Shown here: positions 1 to 9,104 of the stretch, one piece after another | How positions within the stretch are numbered: position 1 is the stretch's first letter | How the letters are laid out: each line of letters begins with the position of its first letter | Assembly: GCF_001444505.1 (NCBI RefSeq) | Contig: NZ_LNDJ01000052.1 | Span: 1-64,000 of the forward strand | Source of the DNA: Psychrobacter piscatorii | Lineage (GTDB): Bacteria; Pseudomonadota; Gammaproteobacteria; Pseudomonadales; Moraxellaceae | DNA length: 64,000 bases | Direction of reading: 5' to 3' | Program-made: the position numbers and the translations under genes | Notes under the pieces: generated by a model | The model's input: only the letters and a program-made list of their open reading frames with translations | The model's database searches: none | Told to the model about the DNA's origin: nothing

Positions 1-123
1 GTGTCTTAAGTTTGGGAGGGTTACCGTTGTAGCTATCAGTTATTAATTTACTCTCTGTAAAACACTCTAAATATCTTTCCATATCTAAGAGTTTTTATTC
101 ACTTCAAAATATTGGAATCAATA

Positions 124-153
124 AAAAAGCGACCTATGATAGGCCGCTTTTTA
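124..153 (-). terminator. Rho-independent terminator of the first porin gene
   Basis: A GC-rich hairpin (GCG-CC-TAT arm against ATAGG-CGC) is flanked by A and T runs, about 25 bases past the stop codon of the minus-strand porin gene. The T-run lies on the correct side for that gene. Confidence 0.8.
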
Positions 154-177
154 TTATCTACAGGAGATACAAATCGA

Positions 178-1614
178 TTATTTACCCTGATAAGAAAGCT
201 TTAAACCAGCAATATAACCATCATTATCTTGGAAATCACCAACGATTTTTCCACTAGGTAGACGACCTTTTGCATCACCGAACCATAAGTATTTACCACC
301 AGCAGACACTGCCCAGTTTTCCGTCACATTGTATTTGGCACCAAGACCGACGCTGTAATAGCCATCGATAGGACCTAACGACGTTGTTGGATCACCGGCA
401 CCACTATCCCAACCCACAGTACCACTGATAGCAAGTGCTGGTGCAACACGCTTGGCAAGACCAAGCTCCACTTGCCATTGGTCATCATCGTATTCAACCA
501 AGTCCAAACCATCAGGACCATAACTTATTTTACTAGTGTCGTTATAAAGTGGTGGTGTGATGACAAAATCGCTCCATGGTACCCAACGCACTTTTGCCGT
601 TGCTAGAGTTGTAGGATTAATACCAGTCTGGAAATCAAAATTGACTGATTTAGGCGTGGTAATTTCGTATGTACTGTCTCTATTTGCTGCTGCTGCTGCT
701 TGTTCTGGAGTAGCTCCTGCTGCTATAGCTCTAATTGCTACTAAAGGATAGGACTCGGATATTTCTATATCATGGTCAATCTCAGAACGATAAGTCAACG
801 CTGCTTTTAGAGCAATTTCAGGCTTGCTATAGGCAATACCTGCGATATAACCATAATCCATATCAGGATTGCTGTTTGACGTATAGCCAGTAGCAGGTCC
901 ATAAGCTAAGCCACGCAGTTTGGTTTCAGATTGGATACGCTGAGCAACTGGACCACCATAAATTTGGAAGTTCTTATTCGCGCCGAATTTCATTCCAAGA
1001 ATACCAGTCAAACTTTGGCTACGGACTTCTACATTAGTATTTTCGCCTGCATTACCTGCTTCAGCTCGTGCTATCGCTACTGCAGTACTAAGTGATGTAG
1101 CACCAGCTTTAGCATCAGCTCTTATATTATCTGGTAATGCAGTATTATTGGCAGCATCTGTCAATCTAACGATTTCATCACCTATGGTTGCACCATTGAA
1201 TCTACCGTTAGTTAATTGCTGAATAGATGCGTTCAAGTCACCTTTAGAAACAAAATTGCTATCGCCAGTATATTCAGCGGCAGCACCAAAGGGCTCGTCA
1301 TATAGCACACCCACACTGAACGTGTCGTTGATATCAGCTTTTACGCCATAGCGAAAGAAGTCATAAGATTCAGCAATATCACCCGTTTTATCACCACGCT
1401 CATAGTCATTTTGAGAAGGATTATTGTTAGCACTATCGTAGCCGCTTACATCAGCGTCAATATAAGTATAGACCGCTTCAGCGTAAGTGCCATCTTGAAA
1501 AAAAGCAGTGACATCTTGACCTGAACGATCAAGACCAGCAGCGTTGGTTACGCTAGCAACAGAGAGAGTAGCAATAGCTACTGCGAGGGTTTTCAAATGA
1601 AAGGTAGTGCGCAT
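178..1614 (-). CDS. OmpP1/FadL family outer-membrane transport protein, copy A
   Basis: This 478-residue protein is an outer-membrane beta-barrel of the FadL/OmpP1/TodX family, which moves long-chain fatty acids and other hydrophobic molecules across the outer membrane. A signal peptide (residues 1-25, cleavage near TNA-AGLDRSG) precedes the FadL-type N-terminus, the DEPFGA segment (about 106-111), and many alternating aromatic strands ending in an aromatic-rich C-terminus. It is strongly similar to the next gene upstream but carries about 65 extra Ala/Asn-rich residues (123-190). A GGAG ribosome site precedes the ATG. The family assignment is firm; the substrate cannot be read from sequence. 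Confidence 0.93.
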   Translation of the reverse strand: MRTTFHLKTLAVAIATLSVASVTNAAGLDRSGQDVTAFFQDGTYAEAVYTYIDADVSGYDSANNNPSQNDYERGDKTGDIAESYDFFRYGVKADINDTFSVGVLYDEPFGAAAEYTGDSNFVSKGDLNASIQQLTNGRFNGATIGDEIVRLTDAANNTALPDNIRADAKAGATSLSTAVAIARAEAGNAGENTNVEVRSQSLTGILGMKFGANKNFQIYGGPVAQRIQSETKLRGLAYGPATGYTSNSNPDMDYGYIAGIAYSKPEIALKAALTYRSEIDHDIEISESYPLVAIRAIAAGATPEQAAAAANRDSTYEITTPKSVNFDFQTGINPTTLATAKVRWVPWSDFVITPPLYNDTSKISYGPDGLDLVEYDDDQWQVELGLAKRVAPALAISGTVGWDSGAGDPTTSLGPIDGYYSVGLGAKYNVTENWAVSAGGKYLWFGDAKGRLPSGKIVGDFQDNDGYIAGLKLSYQGK

Positions 1615-1715
1615 TGTGTATCTCCAACGGTCCTTGTTGTATTAATACTTTAATAACCATTATGTAGCATTGCTATGCTTAATACTGGTATTACTAAAGT
1701 TTAGTCCTAAGTTGA

Positions 1716-1744
1716 ATACTAATGTCTTTTTGACACTAAAACAA
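1716..1744 (-). promoter_or_regulatory. Sigma-70-type promoter of porin copy A
   Basis: On the minus strand there is TTGTTT (1744-1739), a 17-base spacer and TAGTAT (1721-1716). The predicted start near 1709 gives a leader of about 95 bases. The same -35, spacer length and almost the same -10 occur upstream of copy B, which supports the call. Confidence 0.7.
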
Positions 1745-1913
1745 CATTTAAAGTGCTTTATTTCTCAATTATGACTGAACAGTACATATAAGATATAAAT
1801 AAAATGCTGTGGTTTACTTTTTATCCTTAGTGTGATTTTTACGGTGAGGTCTATAGTCATAAAATAAATATTTTTACCTATAGTCTGTTAAATGTGATTT
1901 CTAAAAACACATA

Positions 1914-1946
1914 ATAAAAAAGCGACCCTTAAAGGATCGCTTTTTT
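1914..1946 (-). terminator. Rho-independent terminator of porin copy B
   Basis: The hairpin GCGA-CCTT/AAGG-TCGC is flanked by six A and six T. It sits about 40 bases after the stop of the 403-residue porin gene and could work in both directions. Confidence 0.85.
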
Positions 1947-1985
1947 ATATTAGTAGCAAACAGTATCACATAATTTATTTGTGAT

Positions 1986-3197
1986 TTACTGAGCTTGGTA
2001 AGATACCTTTACACCCAATACAAAACCATCGTTACTTTCGAAATCACTAACGATCGTCTTAGTTGGGATTTGACCTTTGGCATCACCGAACCATAAGTAT
2101 TTACCACCAGCAGATATCGCCCAGTTTTCGGTCACATTATATTTCGCGCCAAGACCAGCGCTATAATAGCCTTCGATAGGACCTAATGAGGTGACTGGGT
2201 TACCTGCACCACTGTCCCAACCAACAGTACCACTGATAGCAAGTGCTGGCGCGACACGCTTAGCCAATCCTAGCTCTACTTGCCATTGGTCGTCATCATA
2301 GCTAACTAACGCTAACCCCTTATCATCCTGAGTCGAAATCTTGCTAACATCGTTATATAGTGATGGTACGATAGCAAAATCACTCCATGGTACCCAACGT
2401 ACTTTTGCAGTCGCTAGGGTTGTAGGGTTGATGCCAGTTTGAAAATCAAAGTTCACTGATTCAGGCGTAGTTATTTCAATGCTATCAACTCTGTTTGTTG
2501 ACAGGCCAAGTGCAGAAACCACAGGAGCTGGTATAAGACCAGAACCTACAACAGGATAAATTTCAGATGCTTGAGCGTTATGTTCGATTTCCGATCGGTA
2601 TGTTAATGATGCTTTTAACGCAATTTCAGGCTTGCTATAAGCTACGCCTGCGATATAACCGTAATCTTGATCAGCATTAATATTCGTAGTGTAACCGTTC
2701 GCAGCTTCATAAGCAGGACCGCGTAGCTTTACATCTGCCTTTACGCGCTGAGCAACTGGGCCACCGTATACTTGGAAGTTTTTATTTTGACCAAACTTCG
2801 CACCAAGGATACCAGTAATACTCTCTGTACGTACTTCTACGTTAGTACCCTCACCGTTTGCATTTACAAAGTTATTATCACCAGTATAGTCAGCGGCTGC
2901 GCCAAAAGGCTCATCATATAAGACGCCAACACTAAACGTGTCGTTAATGTCTGTTTTTACGCCATAACGGAAAAAGTCATAAGACTCTGCGATATCATCA
3001 ATCTTATTACCTGAAGTATCTTTACCCGTCACGTCCGCATCGATATAGGTATAGACAGCTTCAGCATAAGTGCCATCTTGTAAGAATGCGGTGACATCTT
3101 GACCTGAGCGATCAAGACCAGCAGCACTAGCAGCGCTAGCGACAGATAGAGCAGCAACAGCTACTGCAAGAGTTTTTAAGTGAAAGGTGGCGCGCAT
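1986..3197 (-). CDS. OmpP1/FadL family outer-membrane transport protein, copy B
   Basis: This 403-residue paralogue of the neighbouring porin has the same signal peptide (residues 1-26), the GLDRSGQDVTAF N-terminus, the DEPFGAAADYTG segment and nearly identical C-terminal strands (LWFGDAKG). It lacks the roughly 65-residue insertion of copy A, so its length is nearer the usual FadL size. The predicted role is uptake of hydrophobic substrates such as fatty acids through the outer membrane. Tandem arrangement, shared promoter architecture and shared upstream sequence indicate duplication of a gene with its promoter. Divergence is concentrated in segments expected to be surface loops. Confidence 0.93.
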   Translation of the reverse strand: MRATFHLKTLAVAVAALSVASAASAAGLDRSGQDVTAFLQDGTYAEAVYTYIDADVTGKDTSGNKIDDIAESYDFFRYGVKTDINDTFSVGVLYDEPFGAAADYTGDNNFVNANGEGTNVEVRTESITGILGAKFGQNKNFQVYGGPVAQRVKADVKLRGPAYEAANGYTTNINADQDYGYIAGVAYSKPEIALKASLTYRSEIEHNAQASEIYPVVGSGLIPAPVVSALGLSTNRVDSIEITTPESVNFDFQTGINPTTLATAKVRWVPWSDFAIVPSLYNDVSKISTQDDKGLALVSYDDDQWQVELGLAKRVAPALAISGTVGWDSGAGNPVTSLGPIEGYYSAGLGAKYNVTENWAISAGGKYLWFGDAKGQIPTKTIVSDFESNDGFVLGVKVSYQAQ

Positions 3198-3272
3198 TTT
3201 ACATCTCCAAACATCCGCATTGTTTTACTGCTTTACTTAATTCTCTTAAGTAAGCAGCATCCGAGGTGGAAG

Positions 3273-3301
3273 ATAGTAAAGATTTTTTAACACTAAAACA
3301 A
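3273..3301 (-). promoter_or_regulatory. Sigma-70-type promoter of porin copy B
   Basis: On the minus strand there is TTGTTT (3301-3296), a 17-base spacer and TACTAT (3278-3273), with a predicted start about 70 bases before the ATG. The layout matches the promoter of copy A. Confidence 0.7.
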
Positions 3302-3416
3302 CTGCCAAAATACATTATTTCCATATTATGACTATTAAGTCACCAAAGGGTACCTTTATCTAAAAATACACATATTGCGACCATTTACTACTGGTTATCT
3401 TACTTGCTATTATTTT

Positions 3417-3674
3417 TTAATAATGTGGTGGTCTATCCGCCATCACATCAAATGGGGCAATACCACTCTCTGGGTCTTGATTTTCTATTTGCTTATAAAT
3501 CAGTTGTAGCTGACGCTGTAATGTCTGAATATCTTTATCTTGACGTGCAATCACCTCATCAAGTCTCTCTACTGTAATCTCAAGGTGCGCTACATTCATT
3601 TGCAGATCAATTACTTGGGTTTGCAAGTCGTCTTGTATGCTCGCAGCAGCATCTTTGTTATTAGATTGATTCAT
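3417..3674 (-). CDS. slyX: SlyX family protein
   Basis: An 85-residue protein consisting mostly of a coiled coil (about residues 15-65, heptads of Leu/Ile with many Gln, Glu and Asp) and ending in the PPHY tail typical of SlyX. SlyX proteins are small, widespread in proteobacteria, and of unknown biochemical role. The gene is divergent from uup with about 240 bases between them. The protein lacks any signal peptide or membrane segment, so it should be cytoplasmic. Confidence 0.85.
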   Translation of the reverse strand: MNQSNNKDAAASIQDDLQTQVIDLQMNVAHLEITVERLDEVIARQDKDIQTLQRQLQLIYKQIENQDPESGIAPFDVMADRPPHY

Positions 3675-3850
3675 ATTTTTCTCTAAAGTATCGTAAATAT
3701 AAGGTGGGAAGGTTTAGCAAGTAAAATAGGTAGCAAAACCTAAGTGGCATCATTAAACCCATCATGCTAATCAAAAAATAGCCACTATGAATAAAAGCTA
3801 TAAATAGTACTGATAAAACTATTTACTCGCACTACAGTTGCGCGGTGGCA

Positions 3851-3859
3851 TGTTATACT
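3851..3859 (+). promoter_or_regulatory. Extended -10 promoter of uup
   Basis: The sequence TGTTATACT is a near-consensus extended -10 element; no good -35 is visible. It predicts transcription from about 3866, which makes the TTG codon at 3870 too close to the RNA end and favours the ATG at 3915 as start of uup. Confidence 0.5.
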
Positions 3860-3914
3860 GCTGGCAATTTTGCAACAACCCCTACCTCACTATTATATAA
3901 GCTTAAGATACTCT

Positions 3915-5858
3915 ATGGCACTGATTCATTTAAAAGACATTCACTTAGCGTTTGGCGTTGCGCCTGTTCTTGATGGTATTGATTTTTCTATCAATTCAGG
4001 CGAGCGTGTGTGTTTGATTGGCCGCAATGGCGAAGGTAAATCCACTTTATTCAAACTGATTAATGGCTCATTGCAGCCTGACAGTGGCGAGATTATTACC
4101 AACAGCAGCATGCGTGTTGCGATGCTTGAGCAAGACGTCCCCGAGTCGAGCGGACGCATACTCGATATCGTCATGGGCGGTAGCCGCCGCACAGCTGACT
4201 TGCTCATTAACTATAACAAGCAAGTCGATATGTGCGCCAATGGCGACATGGACGCTTGCGAGCACATGGCGACCTTGCAGCATGATATCGACGCCGTCCA
4301 TGGCTGGGACTTAGAACGTGATGCCATGCGTCTGATCACAACGATGGGGCTTGACCCAGAGGACGACCTCTCCTCGCTATCTGGAGGCCGTAAGCGCCGC
4401 GTATTACTTGCTCGTGCGCTGGTCACCAAACCTGATGTACTCTTACTTGATGAGCCGACCAACCATCTAGACGTTGATAGTATTGAGTGGTTAGAGCGTT
4501 TCTTGCTCGATTGGCAAGGTCTAACTCTACTGTTTGTCACCCACGATAGAGCATTCGTTGATAAGCTTGCGACTCGTATTGTAGAGCTTGACCGTGGTCA
4601 ATTGACCAGCTATGACGTCACTCAAGGCGCCAAAGGCTACGCTCGTTATCAAGAGCTAAAAGAGCAGCAGCTACTTGCTGAGGAAAAGAACAATGCCAAT
4701 TTTGATAAAAAACTGGCGCAAGAAGAAGTCTGGATTCGCCAAGGTATCAAAGCTCGCCGTACCCGCAATGAGGGCCGCGTCCGTGAACTAAAAGCATTGC
4801 GTGAAGAGCGCCGCGAACGCCGTGAGCAAGTGGGCAATGTAAACATCACGATGGGTCAAGGCGAAAAAAGCGGCAAGCTCGTTTGTAAAGTCAAAAACCT
4901 GCACCTTGAATATGAGGGTAATGTACTGGTTGACAACTTTACGACCACTATTATGCGCGGCGACAAAATCGGTATTGTCGGCCCTAACGGTGCTGGTAAA
5001 ACCACCCTTATCAAAGCCCTACTCGACATGTCTGACGATGAAGTCACTAAAACGGGTAGTGTTGAACTGGGCACCAATCTAAAAATCGCGTTTTTTGACC
5101 AGCTACGTGATCAGCTAGATCTTGAAGCCAGCGTCGCGCAAAACGTCTCAGAAGGTTCTGACTTTGTCGAAGTTGGCGGTCGCAAGACACATATCATGAG
5201 CTATTTGCAAGACTTCTTATTCGCTCCAGAGCGTGCACGTACCCCTGTCAAAGCACTATCTGGTGGTGAGCGTAACCGTGTATTGCTGGCCAAGCAGTTA
5301 TTGAAACCTGCTAATATTTTGGTACTCGATGAGCCAACCAACGATTTGGACATGGCGACGCTTGAGCTATTAGAAGAGTCGGTCAGCAGCTTTAACGGTA
5401 CCATCTTGCTGATCAGTCATGACCGCTCATTTATGGACAATGTGGTCACCTCCACCTGGGTATTTGACACGGATGAAAATGGCAATGGCATCGTCAAAGA
5501 GTATGTCGGCGGCTACCAAGAATATCTGGTGCAAAAAACCCGCGAAGAAGAAGCACGTGCGGCAAGAGCACCTGCCAATAATACGGTCAGCAAAAAAGCA
5601 GCAAACAAATCTGGCGCAGATATCAAGCCTAAAAAAGCAGCCAAAAAGCTGAATTATAATGAGCAGCGTGAATTGGATAACTTGCCAAAAGAAATCGCCG
5701 CACTCGAAGCCGAACAGACTCAGCTACAAGAAAAATTGGCTGATGGCTCTTGGTTTAATACCGACTTTGATGCAGCGACAGCCGCAAGTGAGCGTTTATT
5801 GACAATCGAAGATGAAATGATGAGTAAGCTTGAGCGTTGGAGCGAGCTTGAAGGCTAA
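3915..5858 (+). CDS. uup: ABC-F family ATPase Uup
   Basis: A 647-residue soluble protein with two ABC ATPase domains and no membrane segment. Domain 1 has Walker A GRNGEGKST, signature LSGGRKRR and Walker B LLLDEPTNHLD. A linker rich in Arg/Glu follows. Domain 2 has GPNGAGKTT, LSGGERNR and LVLDEPTNDLD. The C-terminus (last 80 residues) is a Lys-rich stretch and a coiled coil, as in Uup. Uup-type ABC-F proteins act on ribosomes or branched DNA and are linked to precise excision of transposons in E. coli. I chose ATG 3915 over an in-frame TTG at 3870 because the protein then starts with the usual MALIHLKDI and fits the promoter. Confidence 0.93.
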   Translation: MALIHLKDIHLAFGVAPVLDGIDFSINSGERVCLIGRNGEGKSTLFKLINGSLQPDSGEIITNSSMRVAMLEQDVPESSGRILDIVMGGSRRTADLLINYNKQVDMCANGDMDACEHMATLQHDIDAVHGWDLERDAMRLITTMGLDPEDDLSSLSGGRKRRVLLARALVTKPDVLLLDEPTNHLDVDSIEWLERFLLDWQGLTLLFVTHDRAFVDKLATRIVELDRGQLTSYDVTQGAKGYARYQELKEQQLLAEEKNNANFDKKLAQEEVWIRQGIKARRTRNEGRVRELKALREERRERREQVGNVNITMGQGEKSGKLVCKVKNLHLEYEGNVLVDNFTTTIMRGDKIGIVGPNGAGKTTLIKALLDMSDDEVTKTGSVELGTNLKIAFFDQLRDQLDLEASVAQNVSEGSDFVEVGGRKTHIMSYLQDFLFAPERARTPVKALSGGERNRVLLAKQLLKPANILVLDEPTNDLDMATLELLEESVSSFNGTILLISHDRSFMDNVVTSTWVFDTDENGNGIVKEYVGGYQEYLVQKTREEEARAARAPANNTVSKKAANKSGADIKPKKAAKKLNYNEQRELDNLPKEIAALEAEQTQLQEKLADGSWFNTDFDAATAASERLLTIEDEMMSKLERWSELEG

Positions 5859-6381
5859 TAATGGCACTTCTCTAGCCACATTTATTAGAATATCGCATAT
5901 GTACTTTGCATTGCGTATTTCGATAAACAAGTTTCTGATAGTCTGATAAAGCATTATTAATTATTCTGAAAGCATCACCACTTTATTATATAGAGTGGTG
6001 ATATTCGTTTTATGACGTTTTATCCAGTAGTGAGATGGTGAAAGTTAGTGAACATTTTCGTAATTTCAAGTATCATTCGCTATTGCTGAAAAATCCTTAT
6101 TAATTATAAGGTCATGACATTTACAATCCCTATAAAAGCAAAGTTGGCGTTAAACATTGATAATCCGACTGTTTTAATATGGTTGTCATATTCAACCCCC
6201 TAATATGCCCTATTAAGGTTGCTTTATTTTTAACGCAATAATTTATTTTATCACCGAAATAGCTTAGAATAGTAACAATTAGCAAAATTAGGCACAGCTA
6301 AAGTGGCTTGATATTGTATATTTTCTAAGCCACAAACCCAGTGTGGGATAATCCCATTTCATTCACCTGGAGGAAGTATTA
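5859..6381 (+). other. Spacer between uup and petA
   Basis: About 520 AT-rich bases without a convincing gene. It holds the hairpin at 5974-6002 and a weak possible promoter near 6265-6270 (TAGAAT, no good -35) that may serve petABC. Nothing else is recognisable. Confidence 0.6.
5974..6002 (+). terminator. Possible terminator of uup
   Basis: A perfect 9-bp stem ATCACCACT/AGTGGTGAT with an 11-base loop lies about 115 bases after the uup stop. Only a weak, interrupted T-run follows, so termination is likely but not certain. Confidence 0.5.
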
Positions 6382-6966
6382 ATGAGCCAAGCCGAAGGCG
6401 TTAATGTACAACGCCGTAGAGTTCTTATTGCCTCAACTGCCGCGATTGGTGCAGCTGGGGTAGCTGCCGTGGCGACACCTTTTGTCCGTTCTTGGTACCC
6501 AAGCGCTAAAGCTGAGGCTGCAGGGGCTGCAGTAACCCAAGATATTGGTGCTATCGAAGATGGACAAATGATTGTTGTCAAATACCGTGGCAAACCTATT
6601 TATGTCGTTAAACGCACAGAAGACATGGTCGCAGGACTAGAATCAGTTACGCCTTTATTATCTGATCCTGAGTCTGATGCGTCTCTACAGCCAGAATATT
6701 GCAAAAACCCTACTCGCTCGATAGAACCAACCATATTGGTTGTGGAAGGCGTTTGTACTCATTTAGGCTGTGCACCAAACTACCGTCCTGATGTGGGCGC
6801 GGTGGATTTAGGTGGCAATGATTGGTACGGCGGGTTTTTCTGTCCGTGCCACGGGTCAAAATATGACTTAGCAGGCCGCGTATATAGTGGCGTTCCTGCA
6901 CCGCTTAATTTACCCGTTCCAGAATATGGTATGGATGGTACCATTTTGACGGTTGGGGAGGCTTAA
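6382..6966 (+). CDS. petA: Ubiquinol-cytochrome c reductase iron-sulfur (Rieske) subunit
   Basis: This 194-residue protein is the Rieske subunit of the cytochrome bc1 complex, which passes electrons from ubiquinol to cytochrome c1. An N-terminal twin-arginine-type signal anchor (RRRVLIAS, residues 11-18, then a hydrophobic segment to about 35) holds it in the inner membrane with the cluster domain in the periplasm. Ligands of the 2Fe-2S cluster are visible in CTHLGC (125-130) and CPCH (154-157): Cys125, His127, Cys154, His157, with Cys130/Cys156 as the usual disulfide. A GGAGG ribosome site lies 8 bases before the ATG. First gene of petABC. Confidence 0.97.
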   Translation: MSQAEGVNVQRRRVLIASTAAIGAAGVAAVATPFVRSWYPSAKAEAAGAAVTQDIGAIEDGQMIVVKYRGKPIYVVKRTEDMVAGLESVTPLLSDPESDASLQPEYCKNPTRSIEPTILVVEGVCTHLGCAPNYRPDVGAVDLGGNDWYGGFFCPCHGSKYDLAGRVYSGVPAPLNLPVPEYGMDGTILTVGEA

Positions 6967-6967
6967 C

Positions 6968-8194
6968 ATGAGTATAGGTAAAAAGTTAATGCATTGGGTG
7001 GACGCGCGTTTTCCAGCGACTGAAACCTACGAATACCACATGTCAAAGTACTACGCACCAAAGAACTTCAACTTTTGGTACTTCTTTGGCGTGCTATCAA
7101 TGATTGTACTGGTCAACCAATTGGTGACTGGTATATGGCTGACCATGATGTACAACCCTAGTGCCGAGGGCGCATTTGCGTCTGTAGAATACATCATGCG
7201 TGATGTCAAAGGCGGTTGGCTCATCCGTTATATGCACTCGACTGGCGCCTCAGCGTTCTTTGTCGTGGTGTATTTGCATATGTTTAGAGCACTGCTCTAC
7301 GGCTCATATCAAAAACCTCGTGAGCTTATTTGGCTCATCGGCATGGGCATCTATTTGGCTCTTATGGCTGAAGGTTTCTTCGGTTACCTACTACCGTGGG
7401 GCAACATGTCATTCTGGGGTGCACAGGTTATCTTAAACCTACCTGCAGCGCTGCCGGTAATTGGTGACGGTCTTGCTGAATGGGTACGTGGTGACTATAT
7501 CATCTCAGGTATCACCCTAAACCGCTTCTTTGCGCTACACGTTGTCGCTATTCCATTGGTCCTTGTGGGCTTGGTCTTCATGCACATTGTCGCATTGCAC
7601 CATGTAGGTTCTAACAATCCTGATGGTATCGATATTAAGAAGCTAAAAGACAAAAATGGCGTACCATTAGACGGTATCGAATTCCATCCATACTACACTG
7701 TGCATGATATGGTGGGTATTGTAGTATTCTTTATCTGTTTCTTTGCAGTGGTATTCTTCTTCCCAGAAGGCGGCGGCTTCTTCCTTGAGCCACCAAACTT
7801 TGAGACTGCCAACTCACTGAAAACACCAGCGCATATTGCACCAGTATGGTACTACACACCATTCTACGCTATCTTGCGTGCAGTTCCTGACAAGCTTGGT
7901 GGCGTTATCGCCATGGGTGCTGCTATTGCTGTACTGTTCTTGATTCCATGGCTTGATAGATCGCCTGTACGCTCAATGCGTTACAAAGGTATCTTATCTA
8001 AGATTGCATTGACTGTCTTTGCTATTAGCTTTATCGTACTTGGCTATTTAGGTGCGACACCTGCAACGCCAACTGCGACTATTATGGCTCGTGTATTCAC
8101 GATTCTATATTTCTTGTTCTTCTTACTGATGCCGTTCTATACTGCCATTGAGAAGTGTAAACAGCCACCAGAACGCGTTACCGGAGGTCACTAA
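6968..8194 (+). CDS. petB: Ubiquinol-cytochrome c reductase cytochrome b subunit
   Basis: A 408-residue integral membrane protein with eight or so transmembrane helices, carrying the two b-type hemes and the quinol oxidation and reduction sites of the bc1 complex. The heme-binding helices show histidines in HSTGAS...YLHMFRA and in HVVAIP...FMHIVALHH. The start is the ATG at 6968, one base after the petA stop; GGGGAGG inside the end of petA is its ribosome site. An upstream in-frame TTG at 6953 lies before that site and is rejected. The stop codon overlaps the start of petC by one base, so translation is probably coupled. Confidence 0.97.
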   Translation: MSIGKKLMHWVDARFPATETYEYHMSKYYAPKNFNFWYFFGVLSMIVLVNQLVTGIWLTMMYNPSAEGAFASVEYIMRDVKGGWLIRYMHSTGASAFFVVVYLHMFRALLYGSYQKPRELIWLIGMGIYLALMAEGFFGYLLPWGNMSFWGAQVILNLPAALPVIGDGLAEWVRGDYIISGITLNRFFALHVVAIPLVLVGLVFMHIVALHHVGSNNPDGIDIKKLKDKNGVPLDGIEFHPYYTVHDMVGIVVFFICFFAVVFFFPEGGGFFLEPPNFETANSLKTPAHIAPVWYYTPFYAILRAVPDKLGGVIAMGAAIAVLFLIPWLDRSPVRSMRYKGILSKIALTVFAISFIVLGYLGATPATPTATIMARVFTILYFLFFLLMPFYTAIEKCKQPPERVTGGH

Positions 8195-8907
8195 TGAGCA
8201 CGCTAATGAAATCCCTAGCTGGTCTAGGCTTAGGCGCGGCATTGACCTTGACTGCTGGTACAGCAATGGCTGAAGGCAGTGGTTGTGGCACGTTTACTAA
8301 TGCTGAAGGTGTTGATGAGCATTTGGCTTGTAGTACAGCGCCTATTGATTTTACCAATAAGGGCTCACTACAGAACGGCGCGAAAATCTTTATGAACTAC
8401 TGCGCTGGGTGTCACTCAGCCAAATATGTTCGTCATTCGCGTATTGCACAAGATTTAGAGATACCGCCTGAGTTGGTTGAAAAGTATTTGATGGTTACCA
8501 CCGATCAAATCGGTGACCATATTACTGCTGAGATCGACCCTGAGATTCAAGCATCTTGGTTTGGCGCAGCGCCTCCTGATTTATCACTTGAGACAAGACT
8601 GCGTGGCGATGACTGGGTATATACTTACCTACTATCGTTTTACGAAGATCCAAACCGTCCTTGGGGCGCCAACAATCTAGTGCTCAAAAATGCTGCTATG
8701 CCTCACGTTTTGCACAACATGCAAGAAGAGTTGAGCCAAGAAGAGTTTGAATCTGAAGTTGGTGACTTAGTAAACTTTATGGCTTGGATGGGTGAGCCTG
8801 CTCGTCACGACCGTCAAGTAATTGGTTTCTTTGTTATTTTATTCTTATTAGTACTACTCATCCCAGTTTACTTGTTGAACAAAGAATTCTGGAAAGATGT
8901 CAAATAA
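8194..8907 (+). CDS. petC: Ubiquinol-cytochrome c reductase cytochrome c1
   Basis: A 237-residue c-type cytochrome. A signal peptide (residues 1-26, AMA cleavage) leads to a periplasmic heme domain with CAGCH (Cys70, Cys73, His74) and a likely axial Met169 in NAAMPH, then a C-terminal membrane anchor (about 207-229) and a short Lys-rich tail. Cytochrome c1 takes electrons from the Rieske protein and passes them to soluble or membrane cytochrome c. The ATG overlaps the petB stop (TAATG), and the GGAGG ribosome site lies inside petB. A strong terminator closes the operon. Confidence 0.97.
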   Translation: MSTLMKSLAGLGLGAALTLTAGTAMAEGSGCGTFTNAEGVDEHLACSTAPIDFTNKGSLQNGAKIFMNYCAGCHSAKYVRHSRIAQDLEIPPELVEKYLMVTTDQIGDHITAEIDPEIQASWFGAAPPDLSLETRLRGDDWVYTYLLSFYEDPNRPWGANNLVLKNAAMPHVLHNMQEELSQEEFESEVGDLVNFMAWMGEPARHDRQVIGFFVILFLLVLLIPVYLLNKEFWKDVK

Positions 8908-8937
8908 GTAATAATTAGCAGACAGTTCTGATAATTA

Positions 8938-8969
8938 AAAAAGGCACTACTTCGGTAGTGCCTTTTTTT
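8938..8969 (+). terminator. Rho-independent terminator of petABC
   Basis: The 10-bp stem AAGGCACTAC/GTAGTGCCTT has a stable TTCG tetraloop and is followed by seven T. Confidence 0.93.
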
Positions 8970-9104
8970 GTGCTTTGACATTAAGCTGAAATACCAGATA
9001 AGCCGGAAAATAAGCCACTCAGCGCTAATGTTTACGTACACTACCTTGATAAACGCTGCGAGTTTGTTTACGATGACAACCTTCACTCTTAACATTAGGC
9101 TTTC

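Noticed and set aside
3870..3914. TTG start for uup
   Set aside because: It would lie within a few bases of the predicted transcription start and adds residues unlike Uup; ATG 3915 fits better.
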